Below, piece after piece: positions 60,895 to 64,000 of a DNA stretch of 64,000 bases. Where the stretch lies: positions 1 to 64,000 of the forward strand of contig CAYWVR010000012.1 of NCBI GenBank assembly GCA_964461715.1. Reading direction: 5' to 3'. Below the pieces are notes generated by a model. The model saw only the letters and a program-made list of their open reading frames with translations, did no database searches and was not told where the DNA came from. A program made the position numbers and the translations under genes. Positions within the stretch are counted from its first letter, which is position 1; the number at the start of each line of letters is the position of its first letter. Origin of the DNA: CAYWVR01 sp964461715 (GTDB taxonomy: Bacteria > Planctomycetota > Phycisphaerae > FEN-1346).

Positions 60895-61662
60895 ATGGCC
60901 GAAACCGGTACCACCCCCGACGCGCTGGCCGACGTGCCCCGCGAGCGCTGGCCGCGCCACGTGGCGATCATCATGGACGGCAACGGGCGCTGGGCCCGGG
61001 CCCGGGAGCTGGAGCGCATCGAGGGCCACCGCCGCGGGGCCGCCGTCGTCCGGACGATCACCGAGGAGGCGGCGCGCCTCGGCCTCGCCCAACTCACCCT
61101 CTACGCCTTCTCCAGCGAGAACTGGCGGCGTCCGCGGGCGGAGGTCGACTTTCTCATGGAACTGTACCGGGCGCACCTCGTCGAGGAGCGCCCGACGCTG
61201 ATGGAGAATCGCATCCGCTTCCGCAACATCGGCCGTCGCGAGGGCATCCCGGAAGCGACGCTCGAGGAGGTCGATCGCACGGTCGCCATGACCGCGGCCA
61301 ACAGCGGCATGACGCTCTGCCTGGCGGTCAACTACGGCGCGCGGCAGGAGATCGCGGACGCGGCCCGGTCGCTGGCGCGGCGTGCGGCCGAGGGGACGCT
61401 CGACCCGGTGGCTGTCGACGAGACCACCTTCGCCGCCGCCCTCGACACCGCCGGCATGCCGGACCCGGACCTGCTGGTCCGGACGGCGAACGAGATGCGG
61501 CTCTCGAACTTCCTCCTCTGGCAAATCTCGTACGCCGAGCTCTGGGTCAGCCCGACGCTGTGGCCGGATTTTGAGAAGGCGGACCTGCACTCGGCGATCC
61601 GCGACTACGCGGGCCGCGAGCGGCGATTCGGCGGACTCGCCCGAGGCGGAGGGACGCCATGA
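60895..61662 (+). CDS. uppS: Isoprenyl (undecaprenyl-diphosphate) synthase
   Basis: 255 residues. cis-prenyltransferase making the lipid carrier for cell-wall synthesis. Motifs: RHVAIIMDGNGRWARAR (catalytic Asp), EGHRRGAAVVRTITEEAARL, LTLYAFSSENWRRP, NYGARQEIADAARSLA and PDLLVRTANEMRLSNFLLWQ with ISYAELWVSPTLWPDF. ATG 60895 was chosen; a TTG at 60868 would add nine residues. Its stop overlaps the ATG of cdsA (ATGA). Confidence 0.96.
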   Translation: MAETGTTPDALADVPRERWPRHVAIIMDGNGRWARARELERIEGHRRGAAVVRTITEEAARLGLAQLTLYAFSSENWRRPRAEVDFLMELYRAHLVEERPTLMENRIRFRNIGRREGIPEATLEEVDRTVAMTAANSGMTLCLAVNYGARQEIADAARSLARRAAEGTLDPVAVDETTFAAALDTAGMPDPDLLVRTANEMRLSNFLLWQISYAELWVSPTLWPDFEKADLHSAIRDYAGRERRFGGLARGGGTP

Positions 61663-62585
61663 GTCGCATCGGCGTGCGCGTGACCATCGGGGCGGGGCTC
61701 ATCGCTGGGTTCGTCGGGCTCCTGCTGGCGGACGTGGCGCTGGTGCGCTGGGCGGACTTCGCGTACGCCCCGTTCTTCTGGGCGATGCTGACGGCGGCCC
61801 TGGTGACGGGGGCCTGGGAGTTTTTCCGGATGATGCGGGCGAAGGACCGCCCCTGCCAGCCCGCCATCGGCCTCGTGTTCATCGTCGTCATGGTGGCGAT
61901 GGTCTTCGGGGAGACGCAGTTCGAGCCGCGCCTGCGGCCGTGGCTCCACACGCGGGGGCTGGAGCAGTACCTGCTGGTGATCGTGGCCCTGGTGTTCACG
62001 ACGTTCATCGCCGAGATCGTCGGGGTCGAGCGAAACGGCACCGAGCCCGCCCGGGCCGTCGCGGCCGTGGGGTGGACGGTGCTCGTGGTGCTGACGGTGG
62101 GCCTCTTGGGGGTGTTTCTCGCGAAGATTCGGTTCCTGCCGCGCACGCTCCGGGCGGACGTCGACCCGATAGAAGGGTTCCTGTACCTGGTCTTGGCCAT
62201 CGGGTGCGTCAAGGGGAGCGACATTGGGGCCTATTTCACGGGCACGGCCATCGGGCGGCACAAGCTCGTGCCGCGCCTCTCTCCCGGTAAGACGGTCGAG
62301 GGGTTGGTGGGGGCGCTGGTGTGCGGGACGGCGGGGGCGGTGGCGATCGGGCTGGCGTGGGGACGGTTCACGCTGGGCCAGATGCTCCTGTTTGGCGCCG
62401 TGGTGAGCGTCTCGAGCATCCTCGGGGACCTGGCCGAGAGCCTGATCAAGCGGTCCTGCGAGGTGAAGGATTCCGGGCCGATCCCGACGTTCGGCGGGGC
62501 GCTGGATATCCTCGACTCGATGCTCGCGGCGGCGCCGGTGGCGTACCTGCTGCTCGTGCTTCTCAGCGGCCCGGCCGCCCCGTGA
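61659..62585 (+). CDS. cdsA: Phosphatidate cytidylyltransferase
   Basis: 308 residues with about seven membrane helices. Makes CDP-diacylglycerol from phosphatidate and CTP for phospholipids. The signature is in the C-terminal part: LSPGKTVEGLVGALV, then GDLAESLIKRSCEVKDSGPI and PTFGGALDILDSMLAA, the usual SxxKRxxxxKDxxxxxPxxGGxxDxxDS pattern with Thr-Phe in place of Gly-His. The uppS-cdsA pair is the common bacterial arrangement; the frr and dxr genes that often accompany it are not in the window. Confidence 0.94.
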   Translation: MSRIGVRVTIGAGLIAGFVGLLLADVALVRWADFAYAPFFWAMLTAALVTGAWEFFRMMRAKDRPCQPAIGLVFIVVMVAMVFGETQFEPRLRPWLHTRGLEQYLLVIVALVFTTFIAEIVGVERNGTEPARAVAAVGWTVLVVLTVGLLGVFLAKIRFLPRTLRADVDPIEGFLYLVLAIGCVKGSDIGAYFTGTAIGRHKLVPRLSPGKTVEGLVGALVCGTAGAVAIGLAWGRFTLGQMLLFGAVVSVSSILGDLAESLIKRSCEVKDSGPIPTFGGALDILDSMLAAAPVAYLLLVLLSGPAAP

Positions 62586-62640
62586 CGGGAAGGTCTTGAA
62601 CTGCCCCGCCCGATGTGCTACCTATGGTCCCCGAACGGGG

Positions 62641-62673
62641 GGCCCCGCGGGGATCGGGTCGCGGGGTCTTTTT
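62641..62673 (+). terminator. Rho-independent terminator after cdsA
   Basis: Stem GGCCCCGCG/CGCGGGGTC (nine pairs, one of them G-T), loop of about eight bases, followed by TTTTT. It lies between cdsA and iorA and ends the purA-uppS-cdsA transcript. Confidence 0.8.
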
Positions 62674-62698
62674 GCGCGTCGCCGGTGTGGAGCTTTCG

Positions 62699-64000
62699 AT
62701 GGGACCCATGGTCGAACCGCGTCTACTTCTCTCGGGGAACGAGGCCGTCGCCCGTGCCGCCTTGGAGGCGGGCATCGCCCTGGGGGTCGGGTACCCGGGC
62801 ACACCCTCGACGGAGATCCTGGAGAACTTCTCGGAGCTGGGCGGCCGCGCCCAATGGGCCCCCAACGAGAAGGTGGCCCTGGAGGTCGGCATCGGGGCCG
62901 CTTTCGGCCGCGCCCGGGCCCTCGTCACCATGAAGCACGTCGGCGTGAACGTGGCCGCCGACCCGCTCTTCACGGCCGCCTACACGGGCGTCGACGGGGC
63001 CCTGGTGCTCGTCTCGGCCGACGATCCCGGCATGGCTTCGAGCCAGAACGAGCAGGACAACCGCCGCTACGCTGTCGCCGCCGGCGTCCCGATGCTCGAG
63101 CCCGCCGATTCCAACGAGTGCTACCGGCTCGTGGGCCGGGCCGTCGAGCTGTCGGAGCGGTGGAAGCTGCCCGTGATGCTGCGGATGACGACGCGGCTCT
63201 GCCACTCGAAGACGGTCGTCCGTCCGGTCGAGTTCGCCCCACCCCCCGAGTCGCCGCACTTCGAGCGGGACGTCAAGGGCCGCGTCATGATCCCGGCCTA
63301 CGCCCGCCCGGCCCACCGTCGCCTGCGGGAAAAGCTCTCCGAGATCCAGGCCTGGAACGAGACGTCGGACCTCGTGGAGGAGATCGAGGGCGACGCGTCG
63401 CTGGGCATCATCACCAGCGGCATCAGCTTCGTCCACGGCCGGGAGGCGGCCCCGGAGGCCCGGTTCCTGAAGCTGACGATGACCCATCCCCTTCCCCTGG
63501 AGCGGATCCGCCGCTTCGCCGAGGACGTCGAGCGGTGCGTCGTCATCGAGGAGGGCGACCCGTACCTCGTCGACGCCTGCCGCGCCGCCGGCATCGAAGT
63601 CGAGGGCAAGCCCGAGATGTACCGGTTCGGAGAGCTGAACGTGGCGCGGGTGCGGCGCATCCTGGCCAGGGACACCTCCCCCGAGCCCGCCCCGCCGCGC
63701 GGCCGGCCGCCCCAGCTTTGCCCGGGGTGCCCGCACCGGAGCGTCTTCGAGACGCTGCGCGACCTCGGGTGCATCGTGACGGGCGACATCGGGTGCTACA
63801 CGCTGGGCGTCCTGCCACCGTTCGAGGCGATGGACTCGTGCGTCTGCATGGGGGCGTCGGTGGGCGTGGGCCTCGGGCTCCGGCACGTCCTTCCGGAGGA
63901 GGAGGCGCGGCGGGTGGTCTCCGTCATCGGCGACTCGACCTTCGTCCACAGCGGCATCACGGGCCTCGTGGAGATGGTTTATAACCCGCCGCACACCGGC
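62699..64000 (+). CDS. iorA: Indolepyruvate ferredoxin oxidoreductase alpha subunit (partial, 3' end outside)
   Basis: 434 codons to the window end, no stop. Oxidises aryl pyruvates to acyl-CoA with ferredoxin, anaerobically. Motifs: LLLSGNEAVARAALEAGIAL, GVGYPGTPSTEILENFSEL (pyrimidine domain), FTAAYTGVDGALVLVSADDP, SQNEQDNRRYAVAAGVPMLE and the C-terminal CPGCPHRSVFETLRDLGC, TGDIGCYTLGVLPP, CMGASVGVGLG (thiamine diphosphate domain). ATG 62699 has GGAG six bases upstream; ATG 62708 is an alternative. The ferredoxin-like end and the iorB gene would follow outside the window. Confidence 0.95.
   Translation, partial: MGPMVEPRLLLSGNEAVARAALEAGIALGVGYPGTPSTEILENFSELGGRAQWAPNEKVALEVGIGAAFGRARALVTMKHVGVNVAADPLFTAAYTGVDGALVLVSADDPGMASSQNEQDNRRYAVAAGVPMLEPADSNECYRLVGRAVELSERWKLPVMLRMTTRLCHSKTVVRPVEFAPPPESPHFERDVKGRVMIPAYARPAHRRLREKLSEIQAWNETSDLVEEIEGDASLGIITSGISFVHGREAAPEARFLKLTMTHPLPLERIRRFAEDVERCVVIEEGDPYLVDACRAAGIEVEGKPEMYRFGELNVARVRRILARDTSPEPAPPRGRPPQLCPGCPHRSVFETLRDLGCIVTGDIGCYTLGVLPPFEAMDSCVCMGASVGVGLGLRHVLPEEEARRVVSVIGDSTFVHSGITGLVEMVYNPPHTG

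Noticed and set aside
58476..61097. Long minus-strand frame across the transposase remnant and purA
   Set aside because: purA on the plus strand is certain, and the antisense translation is low-complexity.
1..64000. CRISPR arrays, rRNA and tRNA genes, riboswitches
   Set aside because: No regularly spaced repeats, no tRNA T-loop pattern outside coding frames and no recognisable riboswitch core were found.

Overview
The window is very GC-rich (roughly 70 percent), densely packed double-membrane bacterial DNA. Its gene families point to a member of the Planctomycetota: several Tat-exported Gfo/Idh/MocA dehydrogenases, DUF1080 (3-keto-glycoside lyase/hydratase family) proteins, a PmoA-like DUF6807 protein, a ThuA-like protein, a HEAT-repeat protein fused to a xylose-isomerase-like barrel, a UroD-type methyltransferase-like protein and a giant DUF4175-like membrane protein. 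The phylum is inferred from these families; no rRNA or tRNA gene is present.

Layout. 1-2362: the end of a membrane protein, then a ferredoxin/AhpD-like pair with a near-ideal FNR-type promoter, and a Crp/Fnr regulator. 2363-3070: gene-free and carries copy A of a 123-bp dispersed repeat. 3071-9529: carbohydrate enzymes (SGNH-GH95 fusion, GH65) and a coiled-coil/HEAT exported protein. 9669-24607: an accessory glycoside-metabolism region with four Gfo/Idh/MocA proteins, two DUF1080 proteins, a DUF6807 protein, a ThuA-like protein and the HEAT-xylose-isomerase fusion. It is interrupted by a minus-strand pair of an NRAMP-fold transporter lacking the metal motifs and a UroD-like enzyme. 24620-27219: a seven-haem cytochrome c and a cytochrome b, directly behind a Gfo/Idh gene. 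27219-31643: glycosyltransferases, ApbE, a discoidin lipoprotein and a small zinc ribbon. 31644-32154: copy B of the repeat, upstream of serS. 32155-43482: mostly housekeeping genes (serS, a sensor kinase, holA, a mannitol-1-phosphate dehydrogenase, pyrB, pyrC) plus a pair made of a cysteine-less radical-SAM-like protein and a true radical SAM protein. 43483-55983: PilZ, the giant coiled-coil protein, an L,D-transpeptidase, 5-formyl-THF cyclo-ligase, a protease-like/DnaJ-zinc-finger fusion, an amidase, a phosphoesterase, an RseC-like protein, folE, an M29 aminopeptidase and a PflX-like radical SAM protein. 56206-64000: a CapD/FlaA1-type sugar dehydratase, transposase debris, purA, uppS, cdsA and the start of iorA.

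How it fits together. The accessory part reads as a cell-envelope system that removes glycosyl groups by oxidation at C3. Gfo/Idh dehydrogenases would make 3-keto-glycosides, DUF1080 proteins would cleave them, and xylose-isomerase-like and ThuA-like proteins would process the products. The cytochrome c/b pair immediately behind the last dehydrogenase could carry away electrons; that link is inference. The most useful leads are the cytochrome-linked Gfo/Idh operon, the paired radical SAM proteins, the metal-motif-less NRAMP protein, the FNR-box promoter and the 123-bp repeat found upstream of two unrelated genes.
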